From assembly GCA_012845835.1 (NCBI GenBank), contig JABAKD010000021.1, positions 15,961,043 through 16,025,042 on the forward strand: a stretch of 64,000 nucleotides of DNA, written 5' to 3'. Both the position numbers and the translations under genes were made by a program. The stretch comes from Undaria pinnatifida (lineage: Eukaryota; Sar; Phaeophyceae; Laminariales; Alariaceae). How positions within the stretch are numbered: position 1 is the first letter of the stretch; every line of letters begins with the position of its first letter. Below, in pieces: positions 1 through 12,109 of the stretch. The notes under the pieces were generated by a model, which did no database searches, had not been told where the DNA came from, and saw only the letters and a program-made list of their open reading frames with translations.

Positions 1-1634
1 GTGTGTCTATCGCGAGACCACAGGTGTCAGGAGTACAAAAACCAGATAGATAGTAGATTATGTTATCATCGTCATCGAGCAAGACTTGCTGCTTGTTCGT
101 CAGGATACCAGGATGATCGAGTGGGGGGAGTAAAGGAGGCGAGGGGTGCAGCTTGGCTCTCGCCAAGCTCCAGATGCCGGTTCTCGTACTGGCAAGGTAT
201 ATAAACTTCATGCCAAACGTCAATCCTAAGTGCGAGCTGCTAACTGCCTACGTCGGCCACTTTTACAAGGCTACGCGTGGGTGACTCATGCATACTTGAA
301 GTGGGAGTAAAGGCCAAATCGCAACACAACCAATCACATCGAGTCCTAGTGTTCTCCTAAGAAGCACCCTACTCTTTATGCGAAAGTGCAGCTACATATT
401 CTAAGCCAATAAGCGCAGGACGCGTAGCCAAGGGCAGGATTCTATCATGTTGTGTTTACTGCATGCCCCGCAGATCACGTGGTTCATTATATTATTGTGT
501 GATATTTATGTGCGTGCCGAATCCTGGATCGCACGACTGCCGTCCTAGACATTTTATTGATTCCGAATCTCACGATTCCGGTTCCGAATCGCACATGAAA
601 TTAAGTATCGGAAGTCAGACTTTAAGTTATCAGCCGAGATATAACTTATCAACAGAGATAGGCGGTTAGTCTATAGCTCATACAGAAAGCGGATACCTAG
701 TGGAACACCAGAACACGTATTCGTGATTAGCTGGTAGGCTTTGACCCAATATAAGCTAACAATTAGTTCGACCAACTCGGTTTTTCTCGCATACCTCTCG
801 CATACGGCAAACATTCTGAATTTCGCAATGCGAGGGCAATTCGACCAGTTATTATATGCATGATAAGTCGCACAATGTGGTGATTTTGAAATTATATCAG
901 GCTGGCGCACCGAGCAAGCACGCTCAAAATGAGGACGAGAACCGCTTGTCAACAATAACAACACCAAACGCAATATGGATAGACGAATTAGAACGATCTG
1001 TATACAACGTTTAGGGCCCCCCGGGTTTGAGCACAATTAAGTCCAAACCAAAATGGGGTGTTCAAAATAAAACGACATAAAAAAAAATTATGGAACTTGA
1101 GACTGGCACAACTCGAGCATATTAATCGTGGAAAAAAAGTCCGAAATGAGGCCAAAAGAGTGCGTATTTGACTCGCATAGTGGTCCAATAATTATGGAAT
1201 ACTTGCCAGCACATAATCACCTATTTTTTGTCGCTTATGCGGCACCGAAAACATTCGTTTTTGCGGTAAACATCGATTTCCATTCGCTTTTGGTAAAAAC
1301 CTAACTAAGCTCGTTAATATTTTAGCCGGTTTTGTTGCATACTACTCGCGTAGGGCAAAGATCGCAATGCGACCGCAATTCGTACAAAACGCTCAACCTC
1401 AGGATGAATCTATGCGGTTGGTATCCAAAGCGTCAAGGATGAAGTAATTCGGGACATAAGAGCGGTCGAATCGCCATGCCCCGGCATACTAATAGCCATA
1501 TATTGCTCACGAAAAACAAGAGCGGTGAACACCTGCTTCGGCATGTCACAGCGTGATCTTGATACCCCCACTGTACCGCTGTATTTTTTTTGTTGGTGTA
1601 GCTTGTCTGAAAAGCTGTTCTCATGACGTATGAG
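1..1634. other. No gene seen; old intergenic DNA
   Basis: I see no convincing coding region. Two stretches about 0.55 kb apart (about 790-850 and 1340-1385) share the palindromic core TCGCAATGCGA followed by a GCAATTCG element, so they are probably remnants of one dispersed repeat. The rest is AT-rich with short runs of A. Confidence 0.4.
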
Positions 1635-1970
1635 TTTCTTTCCCCATCTCATTTATTATCCTTGCATTAATCTCGTCCGCCCTCCCATCAGATTCGGGGT
1701 CACATAGCGGGCCCTCCTGCCTCCTCCCCACTACGGTACATGCTTGATATGTTGTCGCGAGAATCCTGCATTTTTTTTCTTCCCTCGTTGATCCGCGTCG
1801 TACTGTACCTACCCACGCTGCTAGGCGTTCATAGCAGCAGTTGTTAGATGATAATTTTGCTGCATTTCTGCAAATAGAAAAGTCAACTATCTCACAACTG
1901 TGGGAATCGAACTTAAGGACCAACGCCAGCAGTATTTAAGGGTAACAACTAGACCACCGGGGCGACCGGC
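1635..1970 (-). repeat. SINE-A copy 1 (tRNA-derived)
   Basis: Read on the minus strand, the element starts near 1970 with a tRNA-like head. A box A-like TGGTCTAGTTG lies at 1956-1946 and a box B-like GTTCGATTCCC at 1912-1902, the spacing expected of an internal RNA polymerase III promoter. The body contains a GTACCGTAGTGGGGAGG block and a GTGACCCC block, and it ends in A-rich DNA near 1640. Head and body recur at 43915-44240, and the body alone at 48465-48700 and 60515-60690. The head no longer folds as a complete tRNA, so this is a SINE and not a tRNA gene. Confidence 0.7.
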
Positions 1971-2059
1971 TCTGTATATCTCACCAGAGATGATCAATCA
2001 GCAATCAGCAGCACGGAGTACGTCAAGTAAGAAGCAACACAAATGTATATATATATATA

Positions 2060-2145
2060 TTCTAACGACGTCAGCTGTGAGTTCGACGAAGTTAGGGTCG
2101 ATACTCATATTTTGCAAACTACGTACTATAATATCGATGGCCCGC
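2060..2145 (+). repeat. Dispersed AGCTGTGAGTTCGACGA core
   Basis: This is one of about nine copies of a 50-80 bp core with AGCTGTGAGTTCGACGA, then GTCGATACTCAT and GCAAGCTGCGT-like words. Other copies lie at 8370-8425, 21404-21480, 21866-21890, 45020-45062 and 51779-51850 (plus), and at 5365-5425, 22362-22412 and 50005-50065 (minus). In the longer copies the core forms one end of the composite satellite repeat. A TA dinucleotide run precedes this copy. Confidence 0.6.
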
Positions 2146-2264
2146 CTTTATTTGTCAGTTATGTACCAACACGACCGCTTCAGCAACGGAGACACAACAA
2201 TAAAGCACGCTTCCACACCCCCTATACTTCACCAAAGAGTCTTCTTGTGGAAAAGAACTACCCG

Positions 2265-2339
2265 CCGATGCAATATCGGGACGAATGCATGCCGATGCAA
2301 TATCGGGACGAATGCATGCCGATGCAATATCGGGACGAT
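2265..2339 (+). repeat. 27-bp perfect tandem repeat, 2.8 copies
   Basis: Units start at 2265, 2292 and 2319 and are identical. They contain CCGATGCAATATCGGGACGA plus an ATGCATG joint. Because 27 is a multiple of 3, several frames stay open across the repeat, which explains the overlapping ORFs here. I do not regard it as coding. Confidence 0.85.
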
Positions 2340-2744
2340 TTTTCCCCTAGTTTTTTATGTCGAAAAGGTATTCCCTGCTTTTGCACACCCTCCCCATACC
2401 ATAAGTCAAACAGAAAATCGTGTCTGTAATGTAGCATCATTATTAGTGTGTGTTTGCTCTTACTCATACATGTATTACTTGCACGGGTACAAACTACGTC
2501 GATGTGCCCGAACTCGTACAATGCCATCCTCCTCGAGGCCGGGGATTCAGCCACTCGTAAATAATGCTCATGGGTGGCTTTTTCAGGCGTAGTAATCGTA
2601 ATCACTATCTCCTCGTTTTTGTCTTGCGTTCGCTTGCCTAATCTATCCATGTACGTACGTGTACGTGTCACCGAAATTCAATAAAAAAAATGCACTACTA
2701 TGATACCTACCGCGGTACTATGGGGATTGTTTTTTCAGTAAGTA

Positions 2745-4080
2745 TTCTTTGTTTAGGGAGCGGGGGGAGCGGGGGAAGGGGGGGGCGGGCGGGGTAACTC
2801 AATCTGTGCGCGAAAGGTATAAGTCCTTTAAGGGGACAAATCTGACGGTTGTGGAAGGAATGCGTCATTTTGTCATGTATATCCTGTAAGTCGTACAACC
2901 AGTGAGGAGAGGGCGGAGTGTTCGAAGGGGTGGGGTGGGGGAGGAGGGGGAGGGAGGGGGATTTCCAACAGCTTTAGGTCGCATAGATGTACGAGCTTGC
3001 TATACGTGTGGGGCTAGGTCTAGGCGATGGTGCGGGTGGTGGAGAACGCGGGGGCATTGAGGGGGTGGGGGGGGGGGGTACGAATTGGAGCTACGGCATG
3101 GATAAGTAAAAAGGTAATGAGGTGATATCAACTACCTAGTAGTGTTAATTACTCTGGCAGGTTTTGTTTTTAGGTGGAGCGTTTGAACAAGAGAAACCGG
3201 GGCGGGGGGGGGGGGGGGGGGCACTCATTCTATGCGCGGAAACTATAAATCCTTTAAGGGGGAAAATCTGACGGTTGAGGAAGGAATGCATCGGTATATC
3301 ATGTATATCCTGTCAGTCGTACAACCAGTGAGGAGAGGGCGGAGTGTTCGAAGCGCGGGGGGGGGGGGGGTAGATTTCCAACAGCTTTAGGTCGCATAGA
3401 TGTATATCAGTTAGGAGGTTGCTATACGCGTGGTGCTATGTCTAGGCGATGGTGCGGATGGTGGGGAAGGAGGAGGCGTTGGGGGGGGGGTATGGATTGG
3501 AGCCACGGTATGGATGGCTAAAAAGGTGATGAGGTGATGTCAACTGCCTGGTAGTGTTTATTACTCTGGCAGATTTTGATTTTAGGTGGGGCGGCGGGAG
3601 AGAACAAAACAAGAGGGCCGGGGGAGGGGGGAATCAAACCCCTTTAGGTCGCATGAATGTGTACCTGGGAGGAACTTTACTGAACGTGCTAGGTCTAGGC
3701 GGTGGTGCGGGTGGTTGGGAAGGAGGGCGCGTTGGGGGGGGTATGCTTTGGAGCTACGGCATGAATAGCTAAAATAGTGATGAGGCGATACCACCTGCCT
3801 GGTAGTGTTTATTACTCTGGCAGATTTTGATTCTAGGTGGGGCGGCGGTAGAGAACACAACGAGGTGGCGGGGGGGGGGGGGGGGATTCAAATCCCTTTA
3901 GGTAGCATGAATGTGTACCTGGAAGGAACTGTGCCAAACGTGCTAGGTCTAGGCGGTGGTGCGAGTGGTGGGGAAGGAGTGGGGGAAATACATGAAGTGG
4001 AGCTCCGGCGTGGCCGGTTGGATAGGTAATGAGGTGATATCACCTGCCTGGTAATGTTTATTATTCTGACAGACTCTATT
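2745..4080 (+). repeat. G-rich composite satellite array
   Basis: This is a tandem array of a G-rich unit with landmarks GTAGTGTTTATTACTCTGGC, GGTCGCATGAATGTG, GCTAGGTCTAGGCG and GGAGCTACGGCATG. Landmark copies begin at 3139, 3551, 3802 and 4051, giving one long unit (412 bp) and two short ones (251 and 249 bp). Long units carry an extra block with GCGCGGAAACTATAA and AGTCGTACAACCAGTGAGG. Runs of 8-18 G separate the blocks. Related sequence occurs at 51779-52290 (same strand) and at 5070-5430, 49785-50065 and 63490-64000 (opposite strand). The ORFs across it are by-products. Confidence 0.85.
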
Positions 4081-5069
4081 TAAAAACTGCTTTGGTGTGG
4101 TGTGGTATACAAAAACTGTTTTGGTGTGGTATACAATGTGCTACAGCTTCGTGGTGTGTTATTTTTCATGGATCGCAAGATAGAACATACATGCTGCAAA
4201 ATACAACAAGCGAGGTAATGTGGTCATGCAATGTCACCACAAAATTGAGCACGAGGGGGAGAAGTGCAAATCGTCAGTGTTTTGAAAGGAACGCTTGATG
4301 CACCCGCGCTCAATTACGCTACTTCGTTACGCATATATATGCTACTTCGTTTGGCAGAGGTTGGGCGGCGGTCATGCAGACGGTAGGTACGAAATACCCT
4401 ATTAGCAATTTTAACATATCTGCCTCTACTTCCTTTCCACATTATTATTATTTGCGAATGTACGATTATACGCCCATGATTTTCACCGTGCCGATGTTGG
4501 GCTCTGAGGTCGCCAATTCTAAGACAGAGATACATATATAGCATGGCAGACAGTGGGGCGGGAGCTCTTTGATTTTTATGAAGTATTATAGCTCGTCACA
4601 CTAGGGGTGGTAGAAAATACAGTTTCAATTATAGTACGTACTTGGAGTAATATTGATATTTCGAGTAAAAAAAGCTGAAAAGGGGCGTGTGTACTACAGT
4701 AGTAGTACTATAATTATTGGTAAAGCTCTTGTATACATATAAACATGATTCTTTTTTCGAGGGGACACGGATTTGGTCAGGAGTTTTTTTCGTCTCGGCC
4801 TCAGTATGGGATTCTCGGAATTGGAATTTCTCGGCCAAATCGCTTCGTTTGAGCACCCTCTTCGAGGGGCGGCTCCTACGCCCCTCGCCCTGCCTTATCC
4901 GTTCTGCACCTCGACGTGGACGCGGATAGATGCTGAGCGAGATAACTGAGGAGTAAACAAAATTTAGTATTATGAACGGTACTCTACAGCTATTCTTCGG
5001 ATCTTGATCTATGGAGAGGTTGATACAATAAAACTTGCCAAGACATTATTTCCAAATCGGCGTCATAAT
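4081..5069. other. No gene seen
   Basis: The start holds a short direct repeat (TTTGGTGTGGTATACAA near 4090-4140). The rest is unremarkable sequence without a supportable gene. The block near 4780-4870, with a TCTCGG-rich stretch, does not extend into a coherent open frame. Confidence 0.4.
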
Positions 5070-5430
5070 TTGTTTCAAACCCAGGTCCCCACGCCCTTAA
5101 ACCTCCGCCCTCTCCTCACCGGTCATACGACTTACAGGATACACTTGACAAACTCATGAATTTCCTTGCACAGCTGTCAGATTTTGTCCCCCTTGAAAAC
5201 GGGTTTTATAGTTTCCGCGCACAGACTGATTCACATCACCCTGTTGATCCTGGTACTAGCTGCACTGTAGTCCCAAGGGGAGTCGCCGACCTATATCCTT
5301 AATTAATGATGACACACACCCAGTGATGCGCGCGATCGGAGTGTCACACACAGCTTGCAAAGATGAGTTTCGACAAAATCTTCGATCTCACAGCTGGAGT
5401 GTATTTTTATTTTTATAATATACTGGTATA
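5070..5430 (-). repeat. Composite satellite-family copy, inverted
   Basis: This is the reverse complement of the long-unit block of the 2.7-4.1 kb array (GCGCGGAAACTATAA, CTGACAGCTGTG, AAGTCGTATGACCGGTGAGG). It runs directly into the AGCTGTGAGATCGA core near 5365-5425. The same arrangement is seen at 49785-50065 and, inverted, at 51779-52130, which shows that the core and the satellite block belong to one mobile or amplified unit. Confidence 0.75.
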
Positions 5431-5820
5431 GACTATGCTGTGGTGCTCTCACATGTGGTCTTCGGTCACAGCCAACTATATCTTGTATCCAATTTCTAGA
5501 GGTCCCAAGTAGCAAATACCTGTCGGGTCCAGCTCGGGTCCAGCTCTAAACCTTCTACCAGACCTTTGCGCCCAATGGCTGTCTTTCGTGTTGTTGCGAG
5601 GGGGAAACGCAGTTTTTCTTGCGGTAACGCACGTGCCGTATAGCTCCCCTTGAACGGAAAAATGCCTTCACGCACACACAGATAGATAGGGAGAAAACGC
5701 AAATTGCTAGAGAGCTGTGAGTCAGCTGGATTTCACGACTAATAACTAATTCTCATTAGGTGCTGTTAACAGACTCTAGTCGGCCAATGGGCTTGAAAAG
5801 CCAGCTGATGGCCAGCTGAC

Positions 5821-6093
5821 ATGCCGAAAAAGTCAGGCGAGCGAAGCGACCCAAAATCAGCGCCGTCGGCCGGGTCAGCCCCAGCCCAGAAAAGAAAAAT
5901 GCAGCCCACAGCAAGCAACCGTTCCCGCAAGTATGGAAAGTCAACAAGTCGGATAGTCGGCACGCCCGGGAAACGACATGTAGTTCAACAAAAATTGGTT
6001 GGTGGCTTAAGTCGTGTCGTGCCGACTCGCAGCTCTACCAAAATTGCGGGTCCCATATATTATGGTGAAACCCACTTGATTACACTGTTGTAG
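5821..6093 (+). CDS. Hypothetical basic ORF, 90 aa, doubtful
   Basis: The frame opens with ATG (MPKKSGERSDPKSAPS). Its first 50 residues are rich in Lys, Arg, Ser and Pro, with a QKRKM cluster of nuclear-localisation type. After about residue 55 it looks less protein-like. It could be a 5' exon whose true end is an internal splice donor, but no donor stands out. No domain is recognised, and chance remains a serious alternative in GC-richer DNA of this kind. Confidence 0.2.
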   Translation: MPKKSGERSDPKSAPSAGSAPAQKRKMQPTASNRSRKYGKSTSRIVGTPGKRHVVQQKLVGGLSRVVPTRSSTKIAGPIYYGETHLITLL

Positions 6094-6441
6094 CACAGGA
6101 CAGGAAAATCATCAGTTCTTTTTTGCGGTATGTATCAACAGAGATGACAAAAGTAGTCGATGGTGTGCGCTTTTTTTCTGGACCAATGGTGTTTTTTTTT
6201 CCAGTTTTACTTATTAGACCTATCTATACAGTACGATGCCAAAACTGTAGAAACGGTTATTTATTATTGCGGGGGCACTTCCCTCCAATCAATGCCAAGG
6301 AGGTTCAATCTTGCCAGGAGGTTCTTACTGGCCATTAGTGTGAAGAACCAAAATGATGGTCCCAGCCGTGCCACGGCGGTTCCACAGTAGAGGTGCATGC
6401 ACCTTTTCTTTTCGGCGTCTCTTGTCGTGACATGACGTGAC

Positions 6442-6500
6442 ATATATATATATATATATATATTTTAAAAAATGAAAATACACTCCAGCTGTGTATACCC
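6442..6500. repeat. (AT)n run plus truncated dispersed core
   Basis: An alternating AT tract (6442-6463) abuts AAAATGAAAATACACTCCAG, the outer end of the dispersed core repeat. The same words sit at 51779-51800 at the end of a full copy. The rest of the core is missing here. Confidence 0.6.
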
Positions 6501-6636
6501 CTCTAAGGCAAAACCTGATTCTTGGGTGAATAAAGTGAAAGCGAAACTCGATTAACAGACTCATGGCCGAGGTGAAAACTATTTACAATGATAATATTGC
6601 AAAAAGAAAAAAACATAATTACGACAAAATATATAT

Positions 6637-6720
6637 GGGTTAAGGAGCCCCACCACCCAGAAAATACTCCATTAATTCGCCAAAAATCATCGCACCTCTC
6701 TCTATCATAGCACGCGTCGT
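6637..6720 (-). repeat. 80-bp tailed element, copy 1
   Basis: On the plus strand it reads GGGTTAAGGAGCCCC, CAGAAAATACT, CGCCAAAAA, then CTATCATAGCACGCGT. It is one of eight clear copies of an 80-bp element. On the minus strand the conserved end GGGGCTCCTTAACC is followed by a variable simple-sequence tail, here ATATAT. Confidence 0.6.
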
Positions 6721-6767
6721 CCGCATTTTGTTTTTTCTGGCCGGTTTTGGGTCCGGGTTGGGGTCAG

Positions 6768-6802
6768 GGCTAGGGTTAGGGTTAGGGTTAGGGTTAGGGA
6801 TT
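6768..6802 (+). repeat. Interstitial TTAGGG tract
   Basis: About four to five TTAGGG units lie in a wider GGGTT-rich stretch (6750-6815). TTAGGG is the telomere repeat of many eukaryotes, including reported brown algae. The position inside the window makes this an interstitial tract, not a chromosome end. A second one, on the other strand, lies at 53655-53695. Confidence 0.75.
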
Positions 6803-7054
6803 GGGTTGGGTCTACGCCCGTGCCTTGATCCCAACATCCGACCTGATTCCTATGAAATACCTGGTATTAAATTGCGCGAACAGTCAGGGCCAATCAATAA
6901 CCCGACACTATTAATAGGAAGATGTGTCCAAAGTAAGTTCTAGGGGTCGATGCCTTGATCTAGAGAGACACAAGCCCTGCAGTAGTCACAACCATAGATA
7001 GGTATACCATACAACAACAGTAAACGCATATATGTATATCATACCAGGTAATAT

Positions 7055-7590
7055 CAATATAGCGCTCTCGCAGTCAGCGCTAACTGCTAGTTCAGTAGCT
7101 CAGTGGGTACGGCGTATATCGACCGTCTAACCCCCCCCCCCTCCGCTCGCATGCAGGCAGTTATTTATAGCGCTCGGTGTTTATGACATTAGCCTCCAAG
7201 ACTACTTCCACCCCCCCGTGCATAGTGCAGTGGTTACCCCTTTATTAGCGTATACCTGGTACATGTTTTTGACAAAAGAGCCAGACTAGACTGCTTGTTC
7301 AGGGGGTGGGTACGGTGTATAAAACGAAGTCGCATAGCAATCAACAGGGCATGCCGACTGGGTGTGTTTTTTAAAGACGCACCATTGACCATTGAGTGAG
7401 CGAGCAGTCAACGCTGACTGCTGGCTCAGTAGCTCAAGTGGTTATGGCTTATCTCCATAATCTACCCCCTCCCCCCCTACGCGTCGTATGCTGACTTTCT
7501 GTCAACAGCTGTCGGTGGTTATTTTACTGTATTAAAATACCTCTAGCATCCGCCACCCACCCCTCCCCCCGCTCTATCCGACAGGCAAGG
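7055..7590 (+). repeat. 334-bp duplicated unit with tRNA-like A box
   Basis: Two units share a GCAGTCAGCGCTAACTGCT-like segment followed by CAGTAGCTCAGTGG (7093) and CAGTAGCTCAAGTGG (7427), then a C-run. TAGCTCAGTGGGTA is the D-arm (box A) of many tRNAs, but no box B follows at a suitable distance. This looks like a decayed tRNA-derived repeat and not a tRNA gene. Confidence 0.5.
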
Positions 7591-7627
7591 TTCAAGAGCG
7601 GAAGACTCTAAGAATCGATGTTTTCAT

Positions 7628-7927
7628 CTAGCTGAAATCGAGCTTTAAAGGTATACGTTGCTCCAGCTTGTAAGGCGTATTTATACGTAGGATAGCGTGC
7701 CGAACAAATATAGACGAAGCACATGCAGTAGTGGTAACGGGGCCTATATACAACGCGGTAGAGTGCGAAATAAATTCGGCCGCCCTTTTTTCATCACCTT
7801 GATGTATCGGGAAGCCGTCCTGTTCGCATAGATAGGCATTCATGTATTCAGAGTGGGAATCGTCCCCCCCTGCCGCGATTAAAAACACCCCAAAATAAAT
7901 GACCGCCTTACCCCAACTTCGCCTCAT
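7628..7927 (-). CDS. Hypothetical small protein with signal-like N-terminus
   Basis: A 99-residue frame starts at ATG (MRRSWGKAVIYFGVFLIAAGG). It has a short basic N-terminus, a hydrophobic stretch of about 10 residues and a small-residue AAGG end, so it resembles a signal peptide or anchor. The remainder is mixed and polar, with scattered Cys (residues near 34 and 74), and ends KLEQRIPLKLDFS before a TAG stop. Codon use is not low-complexity and the frame is not repeat-derived, which is why I list it. No family is recognised. It could be a small secreted protein, an exon, or chance. Confidence 0.3.
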   Translation of the reverse strand: MRRSWGKAVIYFGVFLIAAGGDDSHSEYMNAYLCEQDGFPIHQGDEKRAAEFISHSTALYIGPVTTTACASSIFVRHAILRINTPYKLEQRIPLKLDFS

Positions 7928-8369
7928 ATTTAGACCCCACTCCTGTATTCTGTGTTGTGCTGGTGGTGAAAATGAAAGCAGACTTGTGCAAGAACTCTAC
8001 CTCTCATCTGTACATGTATACGTCCGACTCAGTGTCGATCTACAGTAATCCACTCTCCTGCTCTTGCTCCACTTTTCCTTCTCCTTGCTTGTCTACCTTC
8101 CTTCTACTCTATATCACTTGAAGCCTCATCCAGACTCCACCCGCACGGGTAGACGGGACCCCCCCATTTCGTCAGCATGGTGCAAAGTGGGGAAAAGACA
8201 ATCCTTCTGATAACAATTCGGAACGTCGAACATCACACATCGTGCACATTATTGTGTTTTGTCAACCATGTTACCTCAGTGATTTCATTATGGGGCAGTC
8301 ATCTCATCGGAATAGTATACAGTACTTCCTACGGGCACAACAGTGTAGGAACCCCAGATTTAATAAAAA

Positions 8370-8425
8370 TATTTTAAGGACGTCAGCCGTGAGTTCGACG
8401 AATTTATACCCAATACTTATCTCCG
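8370..8425 (+). repeat. Dispersed core copy
   Basis: GACGTCAGCCGTGAGTTCGA and ACTTATCTCCGG-like words match the dispersed core described at 2060-2145. No satellite block follows. Confidence 0.5.
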
Positions 8426-9754
8426 GATTTGCCCTCCATGTTCCGTGTATTTAGCGCGATGTATATGTTGTGATAGCGTGAGATGATGCGATAGCGTGAT
8501 ATGAGGTGACATTCGAAGAGGCCTTTCACTCCTGCGCCACAAGCTATCCCACAATACTCGCAAGCGGTTTGGCACCAGGAGCTTGGGAGCAGTTTTCTAT
8601 ATGGATTCGAGCATGTCGTCTGAACTTGTCCCCGGTCTGTAAATTTTGTGTGGCTTTTAACTTTCCAAAAAGTGCTCAAACGATCTGTCACACTATCCCC
8701 ATTGTTTACCTTGTCGACGAAGTGGGGCTGTCTCGTCCCATCGCACCTGTTTCGGGCATGTCTCCGTTACAACAATATTAATGTTAAGCCAGGGGAGAAC
8801 GATGCATTGGGTGAGAGTGGTACAGTGGTATTCGGTGCGTTACGTTAGCGTATTTCACTAGACACAATGCATTGACTGCACGTCATAGGAATGCAAACGA
8901 GGCCATAAATGCTAAGGCCTGGCTACAAACTGCCGTGCTCTCGTAGTAATCTGAGCTACAATAAAAAAGGCTCGCATCCCCACGCGCTCCTACCTTGCTG
9001 AAAAAAGCGCCCACTTAAATAGGGTGATATCTGCTCTAGCTGCGGAGGTGTTGGTGGGACCCATACCTATCGTGTGCTGTGTGAGTTGTAGAAGATGTGC
9101 TGCCCCTATCTGCTGCTGTTGTTTGATGTTCGCCATCTTTAGAGCAGCGATAGACTAAATCGGTCCCCATCGTTTCCAGAACGATCTCCAGCACTGACAA
9201 ACGGCAGTACAAGGCTGAAGCAGCAGAATAAGCGGAAAATGAAACTCACCCGACAATACCTTCTCTTAACAGCGCTCTATGCCCGTGCTTTAGCAGCGCG
9301 TTTTTGTCTGCGTGCTTGAGAAACCGCCGCCCGAGCCTCAGCCCGTGCTTGAGAAGCCGAAGCCTGTCTCAGCCCATGCGTGCTGGCTGTGTGCTGCCGC
9401 AATATTTGTTCGTGAACATTCAAAGTTGGGGACGGCCATCCTCTCTACTACTCCCGCTCGATCAACATGTCGAAGGTTATTCGTGTGGTCGACCGATGTG
9501 TGGTTTCAACCCGAAGAGGTGACATCATGCCTACGGTGGCCGCGTCCAAAGGGGTTAAGATCCATCCCAGCTGCACCAGCGTTGGTGGGATCCGTGTCTA
9601 TAGTGTGCTGTGAGAGTTGTGAACTCTGTGCGCCTGCTGTGCTTCTCTAGGTTGAACTTGTTTTTGGCGCTGTTCGTTGTTTGTTGGTGGTGAAACCGTA
9701 TTTCGCTTGGTTTGCATCATGCGTGTCCATTTGATTGAGGTATGATTCTCGTTT
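8426..9754. other. No gene seen; one imperfect duplication
   Basis: Sequence near 9045-9095 and near 9575-9640 shares GTTGGTGGGA, CTAT(C/A)GTGTGCTGTG and GAGTTGT words, so they are copies of one repeat. A 112-codon frame at 9312-9650 (with the repeated phrase LEKPPPEPQPVLEKPKP) overlaps it. I cannot tell whether it is coding; the proline-rich part comes from a short DNA duplication. Confidence 0.35.
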
Positions 9755-9940
9755 ACCAGAAATCACCTGCGTACACTGTACAGAGTAGCTTTTTTTACTA
9801 ACAAAACCACTCCCGTGCGGTGTTCTCCTTTAACGACCACAATCACTCGGGTACAGTATTGATCTTTCGCGATAACCACCTGTGTACAGCAGTTTTGCAA
9901 CTTCGATCGAAACCCCTTGCGCACAGCATTGGAAAGTGAG
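9755..9940. repeat. Degenerate ~48-bp tandem repeat
   Basis: Four to five diverged units share AACCACCTGCGTACAGCATTG-like cores at about 9764, 9815, 9845, 9880 and 9928. Spacing is irregular and identity low. Confidence 0.5.
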
Positions 9941-12109
9941 TCACATGTGAAATTTCGTCATAGAACTTAGCTCAACACTTACCTACGGAATTTCGCCTCA
10001 AAACAACCGTAACCGTGGTTCTGGCTGCACTCGTCCACGCTACAGGTGTGCGATCAACGACATTTCAATACACAAATTGATATTCTACCTACGTGCTCCT
10101 GTGCGTGCACTGGTATACCCCGGATCTGCCCACAACTTCTCGTCCAATTACGTAAGTCCTGTCAACGCCTCAACTAGAAATCAACGCTAGCTATTGAGGC
10201 CACTCCTGGCTGGCGTGATAGATACTGGACAATCCCGCGGGGTAGGACGCTGCTCGCCACGTCTGGCGATGAGCCGTCGGGGAGACTCGGGGTGAAGGGC
10301 GCAAGTGGGGTCAAAACATTTGTGAGAGGGTTAGTGTTTTGACGCGAATGGTGATTAATTGGAGAAACCAGAGGCTGCCCTACGCGTGTGAAGGGGAGCG
10401 AGGCGCGAGACGCAGAGCGAGCCGTGGAGGAGCTAAAGAGTTCTGCTGGAGCAGTGCCACTGCCAGGCCTGAAAGCTCGAGCAGACATGCCTACAGCGAT
10501 GAACCAATCCCACCCTCCTAAGTTGACGGGAACTCAAGTGAGAAAGAGCAAGAAGGCAGGAAGGGAAGGATCGCGCAGATGAAGCTCCGTCTTGGGATTA
10601 TCAGCATGATGGTGAAAGGCATCCTTGCTTTAAGACCTACTCGCCGCCATCATCGCAGCGAGACGGTGGTGATTCTCACGCCACAAGCACGCGCTGCAGC
10701 GAGCATGTATATATGTTTTCAAGACCACAGCTTCTAAACTCCCTACCAGTCTCCCCGTCTTGCATTTTCCTCTAGCACCCACCACGGTCAGGCAACCAGC
10801 TTGCCTAGCTCAAGCACTGACTGACGCCTGTACAAAGACCGACACATGAACCCCTACCATGCTTGGGCAAGGTAAAACACCCACTACGCGGTACTAAAGA
10901 GGTACTCAACTATTAAAGCTGGTCGCGCCACGTCGTCATAACATCCCCCCTAACTGGTATGCAAGAGAGAGGCCAGCCACGCGATACCCAACGAAGCTAA
11001 CGTTGACCGCATGGATGTGCAGGAACGAAGGCAAACCGTGTCTAGGCGACGAACGACATCCGCGGTCGGAAGCATGTAACGCACAGCCGGGGATATACGC
11101 ACCCCCTATATTTCACCCTAGCTAGGGTGGCGAAATATGGCCGACAGAGTGGATGCTTGCATTGCCAAGTGGCCAAGACCAAGAATCTAAACCCTAGACA
11201 ACGTAAAACGAGAAGGTTCCCCTACGAGTAAACTAAGCAGATAATAATTAAGAACTTTTGCCTGGACTACACCATTTTGAAGGCCTTGCGAAAATATAGG
11301 AACAGGTAAATATGTCCATCGTGTGGACGAAGCGCTAGCCGGCATTTGTTACGACATATTTTACCTTTTGACACCCCAAAGATATTTCCCCCGTCCTTCC
11401 CAGCAATCCGACAAACTTTGCGTAAACGATGCCGCAGTCGTCATGCTTTTCGGCATGTTTACCCTCTCAAGTCCCGAAGGTGTTAATCTTTCATTGTACA
11501 CGTCCACCGAAGGATACAAGAAAGAAAAAATACAAAAATAAACCATTGGCCACTCCAACGCCAACCACACATAGTAAAGTTATAATACCAAAGGTCGGGG
11601 GCCAGAGAAAGGTGGTGCAGACCCAAGACATCCCAAGCCAGTCACCTTGCCAGCCGAAAACCAGAACCGCTACAACATCCTTCAACCAGCTCGTCGCTAT
11701 TATAAAGGCAAACTTCCCATAAAAAATGCCACCACGGAAAAAGTCCCACAAAAAAAGCCACTGCCCCAGGCGAGGAGATTATAGACGACAGTAGGACACA
11801 TAAGTTAACATGAAACCTGTAACACGGTGATAACGGCCGCCTGTCGGCCGTGCTGGAATACATCTGATGCTAAATATGCGCTACTACATGAGCAACGCTG
11901 AGGTTGTCCAGGGTGTGTAGTACGATATATACTTGTGGATATACCCTGGTATTTACCCCACGGGTATGACCAGTGTAACCAGGTTAGATACTCCGGTACT
12001 CCACCTATCAAACACACCCTAGAAGGCTTTCTTTTTGGGCCGGCAGGACACTTAAGCAGGAGACTGACCGAAATCTATGATACACCTACCACAGAAGCGT
12101 GCAGTATGA
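9941..12109. other. No firm gene; possible short 3' exon
   Basis: A frame at about 10358-10582 ends in a Lys/Arg-rich tail (RKSKKAGREGSRR, then a stop). It has non-repetitive composition in GC-richer DNA, so it could be a terminal exon on the plus strand, but I see no domain and no clear acceptor. The rest (10590-12109) holds no feature I can support. Confidence 0.25.

Noticed and set aside
6768-6802. Chromosome end
   Set aside because: Only a few TTAGGG units with unrelated sequence on both sides; interstitial tract.
7093-7440. tRNA genes from TAGCTCAGTGGGTA
   Set aside because: No T-arm or acceptor stem follows; both copies are part of a 334-bp duplication.
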